A DNA stretch of 64,000 bases from Pseudomonadota bacterium (GTDB lineage Bacteria; Pseudomonadota; Gammaproteobacteria; Burkholderiales; Thiobacillaceae), in assembly GCA_029558905.1 (NCBI GenBank), contig JAKQCX010000027.1, positions 124,001-188,000 on the forward strand. The letters run 5' to 3'. Below are positions 42,818 through 51,809 of the stretch, one piece after another (the first letter of the stretch is position 1; every line of letters starts with the position of its first letter). Position numbers and translations under genes: made by a program. The notes below the pieces were generated by a model. That model did no database searches and was not told the origin of the DNA. It was given only the letters and a program-made list of their open reading frames with translations.

Positions 42818-45556
42818 CTATGTGGGGGTTTCGGGGGGAAGCAGGCGCCAGCGATAGCTGGCGATCTGATGGCCGTCGGCCGGCCGGGAGGCGCCGCCGT
42901 CGAGGATGAAGCTGGTACCGTAGCCGGCCCGGAAGTCGGCCCCGGCGTCCGCCACCGGTGGCATGGCCACGGGACCGGCAGCGGCCAGACGGGGGTCGAG
43001 CAGGGCGCTGCCGAGGACGTAGTCGCCCATGCCGAGGACCGAGCGTTGCACCCGCGCGGGCCGGGGCGGTCGCGCCGGGCCGAGATAGGTGTCGACACCC
43101 ACCAGGCTGGCGACCCCAACCAGCAGGGGCCAGGTGGCGGCGGTCACGCGCACGGCGACGTGGGCCGGCGCGGCCAGTTGAGCGATGCGCCGCAGGAGGG
43201 CGAAGTCCTGTTCCACCACCTCGCGGTGTACCAGGACGGTGGCCCGGTTGGCCAGACGGTCGTAGAAGGCCACGGCGGCGCGGTCCTCGGCGGCGCTGGC
43301 AGACTCCTCGCGGTACAGGGCCATCAGTTCGGCGCGCGCGTGGTCGCCGAGAAACAGGGTGTCGCCGACCACGGAGTTGCCGCTCACCATCAGACCGGGC
43401 AGCAGCGGGTCGTCCCCGGCTGAGAGGTCCACGCCGAGCAGGGTGGCGAGGATGCGGCGCAGACGGAAATCCTCCAGGACGACGATCTCGCCGCCGCTCA
43501 CGCCGCCGCCGCTGGCGACCTCCAGGGCCAGCTCCAGGCCGCGCAGGGTGCCATGCCAGCGCGCCAGATCGGGGGCGACGGCCAGCCAGGCACGCCGCCG
43601 CCCGACCGGCAGGGCAGGGTCGAAGCTGACGCCGATCCAGCCGGCCAGCCATTCCAGACTGGCCTCCGGCACGGCATCCGGGTGGCTCATGAGATGGGCA
43701 GCGGCAACGCGATCCTCCAGTTGCGTGAGCACGCCCTCGAAGTTGGCCAGCAGGCGGCCGTTGAAGTCGGCGGGGGTGGCACGCGGCCGGTAGACGACGA
43801 CGTCCGGCTCCTCGCGACGCAGGCGCCATGCGGCGCGGCCGTCGGCCACCAGCCAGGCCCTGCCGGTCGCCTCGACGGTGACGGCGGCGGCTTCGCCGGC
43901 ATCCACCCCGGCCAGCTGCAGGCGGGTGCGCAGGGCATCGGACAGCGCGCCGCCGACGTCGAGGTCGGCGGTGAATGCACCGTCGATGCGGGCGACTTCC
44001 TCACCCGGCGCTGTGGCGGTGGCGCCGAACATGGATTCCCTGTACAGCCGGGGCAGATAGCGGTCGGCGTAGTCGAAGCGGCCGGCGTAGGCGCGCAGGG
44101 CGGCGATCTCCGGCCCGGCGCGGCCGTTGCCGGCCAGCTCTACGCGCAGCCAGAGGTAGCGGCCGGCGAGCTTGCGTACGCGCTGACGGCTGTTCTGGAT
44201 CAGTACGCCGAAGAGGCCGCGCCGGTCGCGTTCGGGTGCCGCGCAGAGGAAGCCGGGGTGGCCCGGCAGTTCGCTCGCCTGGCGTTCCCAGACGGCGCGC
44301 GGCACATGGGGCATCGGCGCGGTTTCGGTGTCGCGTCCGAAGGCGTGCGGGTGCCAGGCCAGCAGATCGTCGGCGGCCGGCGGCCGGGCCTGGTCGGTAG
44401 CGGCCAGCCAGACCGTGAAGCCGCACTGGGCCGGGATGTCGGCCTCGGCGTAGAGGCGGTGCCAGACCGTGGTGTGGTCGCCGCTGTCCATCATGAAGGC
44501 CTGCAGGCCGGCCTCCGTGTCCAGGTAGCTGGCCGCCTCGCCGTCGCGGGCCAGGTTGGCGACGGACAGGGGGTGGAGCGGCTGCGAGCCGTGCACGCCG
44601 GCCGGGTAGTGGGGTGGCCGGGCGGGGCCGTTGCAGAACGGCGCCTCGGCCATGTCCTCGGCCAGGGGATAGACCTCGCCGGCGGCCGGCACCGTGCCCT
44701 GCTCGGCGTTGTCGAGATCGAAGGCGGGGGCGTCATGGCGGCCCGGCACACGCACGGCGACGCGCTCGCCCGCCAGCGCGGCGATGGCGTAGGCATAGTC
44801 GGCGCCGGCCAGGCGCAGCGGCTCGCCCAGGCGGGTCTGGTCGGCCAGCCAGGTGCGCACGTGGGCGTGGCCGTCGCCACCGATCCAGGTCAGCAGACGC
44901 GGCCGGCCGTCGGCGGTGACGCACAGGGCGAGGGCCTGCTCGCCGGCCGCCAGGGCAGTGCCGCGCAGCTCCAGGCGGGGCGGGTCGCAGTTCTCCGGGC
45001 AGGGCCGGAACACCGACGGGGCGTAGTCGTCGGCATGCGGCGTATGCAGGCGGCGCGGATGGCCGTGCAGGCGGGCGAGGCGCCCGCCGACCCGCTCCAG
45101 GGCCCAGACGCCGCCTTCCGGAGCGGCGGCCAGGCGCCAGGGCGCGAAGCCGTCGAGGCTCACGTCGGTGGCGGGGAAGCGGCCGCGCAGGTCGTGCATG
45201 TGGATGCGCCCGGGCAGGGCGACGTAGAGCACGCCGTCGTAGCCGGCGCACAGGTCGCTGGGAGTGTCGTCGAGGGGCAGCAGGGGGGCGTCGCCGGGCA
45301 GGTAGCTGGCCGCCCGCACCAGGCCGTCATCCCTGTCCCACCAGGCGACGTTCTCGCTGGCGTCCACCGCGCGCGGGATCGCCTCGATGGCGCCCTGGGC
45401 GATGGCATGCGCGGCGGCGGCGCCCAGGGCCGGGGCGAGGCGGCGCTCCGAGGCCAGGCGCAGCACCCGGCGGGCAGCATCCCAGAGCGCGTGGCGGCGG
45501 CCTGGGAACCGGCCAGCGCCCGCGAGTTGCCAGAACCTGAGGCCGTTGGCATCCAT
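42818..45556 (-). CDS. eCIS baseplate protein, Afp12 / phage gpI type (912 aa)
   Basis: A 912-residue protein. The N-terminal ~430 residues look like a propeller or repeat-beta domain (YDGVLYVALPGRIHMHDLRG, WRLAAAPEGGVWALERVGGR). The centre carries the tail protein I signature (YLPRLYRESM, FEGVLTQLEDRV, LEWLAGWIGVSFDPALPVGR, LRGLELALEVASGGGV). The last ~60 residues form a PKD-like segment (ADAGADFRAGYGTSFILDGG). Proteins of this type form the baseplate wedge with Afp11. It starts 4 nt after the Afp11-like stop. Confidence 0.85.
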   Translation of the reverse strand: MDANGLRFWQLAGAGRFPGRRHALWDAARRVLRLASERRLAPALGAAAAHAIAQGAIEAIPRAVDASENVAWWDRDDGLVRAASYLPGDAPLLPLDDTPSDLCAGYDGVLYVALPGRIHMHDLRGRFPATDVSLDGFAPWRLAAAPEGGVWALERVGGRLARLHGHPRRLHTPHADDYAPSVFRPCPENCDPPRLELRGTALAAGEQALALCVTADGRPRLLTWIGGDGHAHVRTWLADQTRLGEPLRLAGADYAYAIAALAGERVAVRVPGRHDAPAFDLDNAEQGTVPAAGEVYPLAEDMAEAPFCNGPARPPHYPAGVHGSQPLHPLSVANLARDGEAASYLDTEAGLQAFMMDSGDHTTVWHRLYAEADIPAQCGFTVWLAATDQARPPAADDLLAWHPHAFGRDTETAPMPHVPRAVWERQASELPGHPGFLCAAPERDRRGLFGVLIQNSRQRVRKLAGRYLWLRVELAGNGRAGPEIAALRAYAGRFDYADRYLPRLYRESMFGATATAPGEEVARIDGAFTADLDVGGALSDALRTRLQLAGVDAGEAAAVTVEATGRAWLVADGRAAWRLRREEPDVVVYRPRATPADFNGRLLANFEGVLTQLEDRVAAAHLMSHPDAVPEASLEWLAGWIGVSFDPALPVGRRRAWLAVAPDLARWHGTLRGLELALEVASGGGVSGGEIVVLEDFRLRRILATLLGVDLSAGDDPLLPGLMVSGNSVVGDTLFLGDHARAELMALYREESASAAEDRAAVAFYDRLANRATVLVHREVVEQDFALLRRIAQLAAPAHVAVRVTAATWPLLVGVASLVGVDTYLGPARPPRPARVQRSVLGMGDYVLGSALLDPRLAAAGPVAMPPVADAGADFRAGYGTSFILDGGASRPADGHQIASYRWRLLPPETPT

Positions 45557-45560
45557 GGTG

Positions 45561-47840
45561 TCAGCCGCACATGTCCGGTACCACCGGCACTGCCACCGCG
45601 TTGGTGCTGGCATACGGGTTGGGCAGGGTGGCGGGGTCGCTGGGGGCGGTCTCGGCGTCCACCGCCAGCACGGCGAGCAGTTCGGGCAGTTGCCAGGGTG
45701 ACAGCTCGAGGACCTGGGCGCCGTCCGCGGCGATGGCCGGCAGGGCCTGCCAGATCTCGTCGCGGCGGCGGAACAGGGAGAGACCGCGCACCTCGTCGAC
45801 GCCGGCCACGCGGGCCACCTCGACCTCCAGTTCGCGACTGCGCACCGGCCGGCGCAGGGGCCATCCGGCGCCCTCCAGGCCACCGGGCGGCAGCGGCCAG
45901 AGCAGACGGCGCAGGGCCTCGCGCACGTCCAGCAGGGTCTGGTCGCGCGCGTGGCCGTCGCGCAGGCGGATGGCGACGCTGACCGCCAGGGGGACGTACT
46001 CGCAGCCGATCACGTAGAGCTCGGTGGCGAGCGGCACGCGGGCCGCCAGGTGGGCGTGCAGGCGCTCGATGAAGGGCCGGTCGGGCCGTGGGTTGGGCCG
46101 CGACGAGGCGGAGGCGGGGCCGAGCTCGGCGGCCGGCAGGGCCATCACGCTGACCACACCGGGCACCTCGAAGCGGCGGTCGCGTGGCTTGAAGCGGGGC
46201 AGCACCTCGACGCGGCCGACGTCGACGGCCGGCGCCTCCACGGCCAGACGGCGGTAGTCCTCCTCGGTGACGGCGCGCTCGCCGTGACGCAGGCGCGCGG
46301 GGATGCGTCGCTCGGCCAGGGCCAGGGTCTCGGCGTCCTCGCCGCCGGTGAGCGGCAAGGGCTGCAGGACCTTGATGGCGGGGGCGATGGCACCGTCGAC
46401 GCGCATGCCCCGCAGCTCGCCCAGGCTGCCGGGGGGCAGGTTGCCGGCGCGGCCGCCGCCGAAGCGGCCGGACTTCAGGCGGATGCGCATGCCCGCCTCG
46501 GGCACGCGGCCGCGGGCGCCGTCGCCGAAGCGCAGCGTGCCGGCCTCGGCGTCCACCTCGTAGGCCGGGGCCTCGCGCGCCGCATGCGGATCGACATTGA
46601 TGGCGGCGAGGTCGTCCACCCGCTGCCAGGGCTGGTAGCCGCGCCCGGGCTCCTCCACCTCGATGGCCAGGCTGGCGCTGTCGACCGAACCCTGCGGCAG
46701 GGCGAAGACCTGGTCGGAGGCGCCGTTGGAGACGCCCAGCACGCGACCGGCATGGGTGGCGCGTTGGTCGATGTCCACCGCATTGATGCCCAGCCAGGCC
46801 AGTTTGAGCTGCTCCACCGCCTCGTTCGGCTTGGGTCGCAGGCGCAGCCAGGCGATCAGGCGGGTGGCGCGTTCGGGGTCGTCCAGCCGTGGCGGGGCGT
46901 CGCCGACGCCGGCGCGCGGATTGGCGTCGACGTCGTTGTCGGGCGCCCACAGGTAGTCCTCGTCGGGCAGGCGCAGGCGCAGCACGCCGGCACGGGCGAG
47001 ACCACCGCTGCTGTCGCTCTCGACGTGGAGGCCGAGGTAGGCAGTGTCGAAGGCGCCGCGTCCGCGCGTGGTGATCTCCCACAGCACCGGCACCGGCAGG
47101 GGGGCACTCACCGCCTCGAACAGGGTGGTCGCCTTGACGGCCGGCACCACGCCCACCGAGAGCAGGGCCGGCGAGGCGCCGTCGCCGCCGCCGAGGGCGG
47201 ACTTCACTGCGGCGTTTGTGGCCGCCTGCGCCTCCGGCTTGGCCGCCCTGGGGGCGAGCAGGGCGATCCACAGGGCGCGGTCGAGACTGCCGGCGAACAC
47301 ATCCTCGCCGGCCGGGACGGCGCGGCCGCCTGCGAACACCGGTGTGGTCACATAGCCGGCCACGGCGCCGCCGATGCGGTGGATGCGGGCCAGGCCCTGC
47401 AGCAGGTCGCTGTTTTTGGCGATCTGCTTGTCGGCCAGGGGACGCTTGACGTAGGCCTCGGCGCTGATCGGCAGCACGGTGGCCTCCGCCAGGGTCTCGA
47501 AGGGCACCGCCGCCTTGATGCGGGCGCCGGGCTTCAGGCTGCAGGCGGACAGCTCCTTGTCGTCGGCAAAGCCCAGGCCGACCACGCCACGCGCGGGCTG
47601 GGCGGGTCTGAGACCCATGCCGAGCAGCTTGAGGAAGACCAGACGCTGGCGTTCCGGGATCAGGTTGGCGCGGTAGAGCAGGGCATCGCCCAGCCAGGCG
47701 AACAGCTCGATCAGGGTGCGGCCGGGATCGCCCAGGCGCGGGTGGGTCCACTCCGGGGTGTGGGCCGGGATGCGCGCGACGAGGTCGTCGACCAGATCGT
47801 CGAAGCGGCGATCATCGAGAGACGGAGGCAGGATGGGCAT
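45561..47840 (-). CDS. eCIS baseplate wedge protein, Afp11 / gpJ family (759 aa)
   Basis: Baseplate assembly protein J family. The N-terminus has the typical eCIS pattern IPAHTPEWTHPRLGDPGRTL, then ELFAWLGDALLYRANLIPERQRLVFLKLLG. The central portion carries YEVDAEAGTLRFGDGARGRV and GGGRAGNLPPGSL, followed by ALAERRIPARLRHGERAVTEEDYRRLA, all standard for gpJ-like proteins. The start at 47840 is supported by GGTGGAG about 7 nt upstream; another ATG lies at 47852. It directly follows the gp25-like gene. Confidence 0.92.
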   Translation of the reverse strand: MPILPPSLDDRRFDDLVDDLVARIPAHTPEWTHPRLGDPGRTLIELFAWLGDALLYRANLIPERQRLVFLKLLGMGLRPAQPARGVVGLGFADDKELSACSLKPGARIKAAVPFETLAEATVLPISAEAYVKRPLADKQIAKNSDLLQGLARIHRIGGAVAGYVTTPVFAGGRAVPAGEDVFAGSLDRALWIALLAPRAAKPEAQAATNAAVKSALGGGDGASPALLSVGVVPAVKATTLFEAVSAPLPVPVLWEITTRGRGAFDTAYLGLHVESDSSGGLARAGVLRLRLPDEDYLWAPDNDVDANPRAGVGDAPPRLDDPERATRLIAWLRLRPKPNEAVEQLKLAWLGINAVDIDQRATHAGRVLGVSNGASDQVFALPQGSVDSASLAIEVEEPGRGYQPWQRVDDLAAINVDPHAAREAPAYEVDAEAGTLRFGDGARGRVPEAGMRIRLKSGRFGGGRAGNLPPGSLGELRGMRVDGAIAPAIKVLQPLPLTGGEDAETLALAERRIPARLRHGERAVTEEDYRRLAVEAPAVDVGRVEVLPRFKPRDRRFEVPGVVSVMALPAAELGPASASSRPNPRPDRPFIERLHAHLAARVPLATELYVIGCEYVPLAVSVAIRLRDGHARDQTLLDVREALRRLLWPLPPGGLEGAGWPLRRPVRSRELEVEVARVAGVDEVRGLSLFRRRDEIWQALPAIAADGAQVLELSPWQLPELLAVLAVDAETAPSDPATLPNPYASTNAVAVPVVPDMCG

Positions 47841-47841
47841 G

Positions 47842-48240
47842 TCAGGCTCCACCTTCCAGTTGCAGGGTGACGTTCATGGCGGCCGGGACGCCGGTGCGCG
47901 CCAGCCGGTAGCGGATTTCGACGCGCAGATCGGCGGGTCGGCCTTCCACCTCCCATACTTCCACGGCATCGAGCAGGATGCGCTTCTCCCAGCGTTCCAG
48001 GGCGTCGCGCACCAGGTCGCGTATCTGCCGCCGGCTGGCGAGGGTGTTGGGCTCGTGCAGCAGGCGGTCGAGGCCACCGCCGAACTCCGGCCGCATCAGG
48101 TGTTCGCCAGGGCGGGTGCTGAGGATCACCCGGATGGATTCACGCACGCTGGTGGCCAGGTCGGGCCAGGTCAGCCGGCCGTGTTCGTCGGGTAGCGGCA
48201 GCAGGGGCCAGCCCAGCAGGGGGCGCAGGGGCTCGTTCAT
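47842..48240 (-). CDS. eCIS baseplate protein, gp25-like (Afp9 type)
   Basis: A 132-residue protein of the GPW/gp25 family, which initiates sheath assembly at the baseplate. Diagnostic sequence: RVILSTRPGEHLMRPEFGGG followed by LDRLLHEPN and the RDLVRDALERWEKRILL helix. The C-terminal strand is LRVEIRYRLARTG. The start codon overlaps the previous stop by 4 nt. Confidence 0.92.
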   Translation of the reverse strand: MNEPLRPLLGWPLLPLPDEHGRLTWPDLATSVRESIRVILSTRPGEHLMRPEFGGGLDRLLHEPNTLASRRQIRDLVRDALERWEKRILLDAVEVWEVEGRPADLRVEIRYRLARTGVPAAMNVTLQLEGGA

Positions 48241-49865
48241 GGTGTGCCCGGGGGCTTGTTGCCCAGCTTGGGGAAAGGGAGGCAGATCTTGATGGCGAAC
48301 AGCCAGCCGAAGAACAGGTTGAACAGGCCGAGGAAGATGTTCAGCACCAGGAAGGCGCACAGGGTGATGATCGGTATGTTGAACGAGCAGATCCAGGCCA
48401 GGCCGGCGCCGGCGATGCCGCCCTTGCCCTCCAGGAGGTCGCCGGCCTTGCCGCCGAGCAGGTTCTGCAGGGCGGGCGGCACCACGAAGGCGACGTTGGG
48501 CTTCAAGGACTTCAGGAGGGCGCGGTCGGCCGGGTCGGGCAGGGGGATCCGCGCCGGCGTCACGCTGCCGTCGCTTTCGTACCAGGGGGCGATGGCGAAG
48601 GCCGGGCTCTCGGCACTCCACACCATGCGCGGCGGGCCACCCAGCGGACACTTCAGGCGCAGGAAGGCGCGCAGCACGTAGCGGGCGTCCGGCTCGTCGT
48701 AGCGACCGGCTTTGTCCTGCATGGCGGCGAAGCGGGTCAGCATGGCCGCGTGCAGGGCATCGGCGAGACCCTCGGCATCGGCCGTCGACAGGGCGGGCCA
48801 GTATTCCGGCATCTCGGGTGCCGGCAGGCTCTCCCTGGCGAGCAGGATGGCGCTGGCCTTCTTGAGGAAGTCCCAGGCCTCGATCTGGCGCGCGGCCGTC
48901 TCGCCGCTCCGAAGCTTCATGGAGAGACGGGTGGCCTTGAGCCGCCCGACCAGCTCGGCGGTGTCCTCGCCTTCCTCGAAGGCGTTGAACTCGCTGCCCA
49001 GCTGGCGCAGGAGCTGGATGAAGGCGCGCAGGCGGCGGGCGTCGGTGGAGTCGGGGTTCTTCAGCTGCACCCACTGGGTGGCCGTGACACCGGCCGGGGC
49101 GCTGGTGCCGGGTGCCTCGGCGGCATCGAGCCAGCCTGCCGCCAGGGTCTCGCCGGGGAAGGGAAAGTCGGTCTTGAGGCCGCGCAGGGCGCCGGCCAGG
49201 TGGTCGCGGAAGAAGGCGGAGCGGGGCCCGAAGCTGTCGTCGCCGGGCGGCATGAATTCCGGCCGGGCCTCGGCCAGCTCGCTACTCACCGTGGGGATGA
49301 CGCCGTAGAACAGGGTCTTGTCGGCCGCCTGGCAGACCTCGGGCGGTGCCACGTAGAGTGGGATGACCGCCTCCTCCAGGCGGCTGTCGGCATCGGCGTG
49401 GGCAGCCAGCTGGCGGTCGATGCCTGCGACGCCGGTGAGACGCCGCCGCAGGCGGGCATCCGCCTTGGGGTCGGCATCGGCGCCGCCGATGCGCTCGAGC
49501 GCGACCCAGCCGCGCGGGCGGCCGCCCGCGCGCATCCAGCCCTCGCGCCGGCTGCCCTGCACCCGGCGCAGCACCATGCCGGCGCCGAGCACCTCCTTGG
49601 GGTTGACGCGCGGGGTACCGGGGATGTCGCACCAGGCTTCCAGGACGGCCAGGTGGAACAGCCGCTGCACGGGCTGGTACAGGCGCAGGGCGCCGCGGCT
49701 CACCTTGGCGCGCAGGCCCTCCAGGGCCTGGCGGCCGGCCGCACTGCCCAGATCGTCCAGGGTGGCCTCGACGAAGCTGTCGTCGCTGCGCTGCAGGATG
49801 GCCGGCTGCAGGCCGCCGCTCATGTCGCGTGGGGCGCCAAACAGGACGGCATGGCTACCAGACAT
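48237..49865 (-). CDS. eCIS-associated protein with C-terminal hydrophobic segment (542 aa)
   Basis: A 542-residue protein placed between the spike and gp25-like genes. The first ~480 residues are soluble and mixed alpha/beta. Residues about 490-530 are strongly hydrophobic (IPIITLCAFLVLNIFLGLFN, LFFGWLFAIKICLPFP) and could form one or two membrane helices, followed by a short basic/Pro tail. A similar tail is, to my recollection, a feature of a protein in several eCIS loci. It may anchor or target the baseplate to a membrane, or may be a buried hydrophobic needle-tip element. No PAAR signature is present. Confidence 0.8.
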   Translation of the reverse strand: MSGSHAVLFGAPRDMSGGLQPAILQRSDDSFVEATLDDLGSAAGRQALEGLRAKVSRGALRLYQPVQRLFHLAVLEAWCDIPGTPRVNPKEVLGAGMVLRRVQGSRREGWMRAGGRPRGWVALERIGGADADPKADARLRRRLTGVAGIDRQLAAHADADSRLEEAVIPLYVAPPEVCQAADKTLFYGVIPTVSSELAEARPEFMPPGDDSFGPRSAFFRDHLAGALRGLKTDFPFPGETLAAGWLDAAEAPGTSAPAGVTATQWVQLKNPDSTDARRLRAFIQLLRQLGSEFNAFEEGEDTAELVGRLKATRLSMKLRSGETAARQIEAWDFLKKASAILLARESLPAPEMPEYWPALSTADAEGLADALHAAMLTRFAAMQDKAGRYDEPDARYVLRAFLRLKCPLGGPPRMVWSAESPAFAIAPWYESDGSVTPARIPLPDPADRALLKSLKPNVAFVVPPALQNLLGGKAGDLLEGKGGIAGAGLAWICSFNIPIITLCAFLVLNIFLGLFNLFFGWLFAIKICLPFPKLGNKPPGTP

Positions 49866-50544
49866 TTCCGGCTCCCGGTGTGTAACTGGTGCCGACCACC
49901 GCGTTGGCGATCAGGGTGGCGCACTTGACCACGCCGGAGAAGTCGGCCATGGCGGCGTCCACCTTGACCATGCCGGCGCTGACCTCCACCTGGGCGGCGT
50001 TGACCGTCACCTTGGCGGAGGCCTGGATGGTGATGCCGGCGGTCTCCAGGGTGATGCGGTTGCCGTTGCCGTCCTCGACCACCACTTCGCCTGGGCCGTC
50101 CTTGAGGGTCAGCCGCTGGCCGCCCGGCGTCTCCAGGGTGAGTGTCTCCTGGCCGGACTGGTCGTCCAGGGTGATGACGATGCCGTTCTTTGACTTGATG
50201 CGCTTGTAGCGGTTGCCGCCACCCGCCTCGATGTCGGCCGGGGCGGGCGCGGCGCCGTTCCACAGGCCGCCGAGGATCACCGGCTGGCGCGTGTCACCCT
50301 GCACGAACACCACCAGCACCTCGTCGCCGACGTCGGGCAGGAAGAAGGCGCCACGGTCGTCGCCAGCGAAGGGGGCGGCCACGCGCGCCCACAGGGGAGC
50401 ATCCTGGCCGGCCACGGCGTCGAAGGCATACAGACGCACCTGCACCCGGTTCCTGCGCTCGGGGTCGTCGAGGGACACCACCCTGGCGAGGAGGCCGGCA
50501 TGGTTCCAGGCGGGTGGCGGGGGGTCGCGGCGCATGGCGGTCAT
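49855..50544 (-). CDS. eCIS spike, OB-fold/gp5-like half (Afp8 C-terminal part)
   Basis: A 229-residue protein. The N-terminal OB-fold has LARVVSLDDPERRNRVQVRL, APLWARVAAPFAGDDRGAFF and LPDVGDEVLVVFVQGD, the hallmark of VgrG/gp5-type spikes. Then comes a beta-helix-like stretch with repeated short strands (GGQRLTLKDGPGEVVVEDGN, ITIQASAKVTVNAAQVEVSA). It starts in a 4-nt overlap with the gp27-like gene. In Afp and PVC the two parts are one protein (Afp8/Pvc8); here they are separate. Confidence 0.9.
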   Translation of the reverse strand: MTAMRRDPPPPAWNHAGLLARVVSLDDPERRNRVQVRLYAFDAVAGQDAPLWARVAAPFAGDDRGAFFLPDVGDEVLVVFVQGDTRQPVILGGLWNGAAPAPADIEAGGGNRYKRIKSKNGIVITLDDQSGQETLTLETPGGQRLTLKDGPGEVVVEDGNGNRITLETAGITIQASAKVTVNAAQVEVSAGMVKVDAAMADFSGVVKCATLIANAVVGTSYTPGAGNVW

Positions 50545-51626
50545 TGCCCCAGGAAGGCACACTCGGCCTCGAACTCGGTGCGGTAGCCCTGCCGCATGTC
50601 GAACAGGTGGCGGGCACGCACCACGTAATAGGTGTTGTCGAATTGCGGCGACACCCGCGACAGGGTGACGTGGCAGCCGACCCTGAGCTGGGCGTTGCCC
50701 TCCGCCGTGCCCTCGGCACGCACGAAGCGGCGGGCACGCTGGTCGAGGGCAGCGGCGGACACGGCTGCGGCCTCGGCGTCGCTCACCACGGCGAGGCCGC
50801 CGACGTGCTCGCTGCGCTCGCCGAACACCTCGCGCGCCCAGTCGGGGCCGTTCTTGCCGCGACCCGGGCCGGCGGCGCTGACCGTTGAGGCCTCGCCGCG
50901 CACGGCGGCGCCGTCGGCGGCGTTCCAGCCCGTCACCGTGGTGGCGGTGGCCTGGTGGGCGAGGTCGGCGATGATGCGCACGCGGGAGAGCTGGTTGCCC
51001 AGGGTGAGGTCGATGCCGCCGCGGCGCACGTCCTGGCGTGGTGCCACCTGCAGGCGGCTGCCGACCACCTGCAGGTCGGCGTCGAAGCGGGCCAGCAGAC
51101 GGCGCAGGAAGCCCAGATCGGTCTCGTTGATCCGCGCCCAGGTGGCCACCGGGGCGGTCAGGCCGTCCACCTGGGCCTGCAGGCCCAACTCGGCCGCCAC
51201 CGCACCGACCACGCCGGCCGGCGTCATGGCGTCGTAGATCCGGCTGCGGCGGCCGCGCCGGGCCAGGGTGAGCGCGTCCTCGGCCAGTACCACCAGTTCC
51301 GGCGGGCTGCCGAAGTCGCACACCATCTCCAGGGCGCTCACCTTGCCGAGGAAGATCTCGCGCGGGCTGGCGGCGTCGCCGGCGTAGACGCCGATCTCGG
51401 CGCCCAGGCGCAGGGCGGAGGCGGCGCCGAAGGCCGGTTCGGTACCGCCGTCGCCGGTGGCGGCGATGTTGACGAAGCGCAGTTCCAGGGTGCTCATGCC
51501 ACCCTCCGCCTCCTCCATGACCATGGCCAGCAGGAGTTCGCTCACCCGCTCGTCTTCCTGGCCGTTCACCCGCAGGGTAGGTCGGGCGGAATAGATGGAA
51601 GTCTGGCTGAGGCTCTGTTCAGGCAT
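50541..51626 (-). CDS. eCIS spike hub, gp27-like half (Afp8 N-terminal part)
   Basis: A 361-residue phage late control D / VgrG N-terminal-type protein that forms the trimeric hub linking tube and spike. Recognisable regions are YSARPTLRVNGQEDERVSEL, LELRFVN, FLGKVSALEMVCDFGSPPEL, then TDLGFLRRLLARFDADLQVV and the C-terminal NTYYVVRARHLFDMRQGYRT. The downstream OB-fold gene begins within its last 4 nt. Confidence 0.9.
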   Translation of the reverse strand: MPEQSLSQTSIYSARPTLRVNGQEDERVSELLLAMVMEEAEGGMSTLELRFVNIAATGDGGTEPAFGAASALRLGAEIGVYAGDAASPREIFLGKVSALEMVCDFGSPPELVVLAEDALTLARRGRRSRIYDAMTPAGVVGAVAAELGLQAQVDGLTAPVATWARINETDLGFLRRLLARFDADLQVVGSRLQVAPRQDVRRGGIDLTLGNQLSRVRIIADLAHQATATTVTGWNAADGAAVRGEASTVSAAGPGRGKNGPDWAREVFGERSEHVGGLAVVSDAEAAAVSAAALDQRARRFVRAEGTAEGNAQLRVGCHVTLSRVSPQFDNTYYVVRARHLFDMRQGYRTEFEAECAFLGQ

Positions 51627-51632
51627 GGCGGT

Positions 51633-51806
51633 CTACTGGTCGCACAGACGGGCGAGGCGTTCCTCGCGCAGGCGCAGGGCCAGCTCGAGGCGGGCGTCGA
51701 AGTCCTCCGGCCGCACGGACGATGGGCTGGGCGCCGGATCCTGACCCTCCTCGCTACGGTGGGGTGCCTCGATCTCTCCGATGACTTCGTCGAACACGAT
51801 GGGCAT
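51633..51806 (-). CDS. DUF5908 small eCIS protein (Afp6/Pvc6-like position)
   Basis: A 57-residue protein. The N-terminus MPIVFDEVIGEIEAP is the DUF5908 signature, followed by an acidic/Pro/Ser linker and a C-terminal helix (EDFDARLELALRLREERLAR). It begins 3 nt after the Afp7-like stop and ends 7 nt before the gp27-like start, so it fills this gap exactly. Such small genes are common in eCIS clusters and are often missed by annotation pipelines; the role is unclear but presumably structural. Confidence 0.85.
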   Translation of the reverse strand: MPIVFDEVIGEIEAPHRSEEGQDPAPSPSSVRPEDFDARLELALRLREERLARLCDQ

Positions 51807-51809
51807 GGC

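Noticed and set aside
42818-43829. Alternative minus-strand frame upstream of the 103-residue gene
   Set aside because: It is a different frame inside the Afp12-like gene. The supported start is the ATG at 42809 with GGAG upstream.
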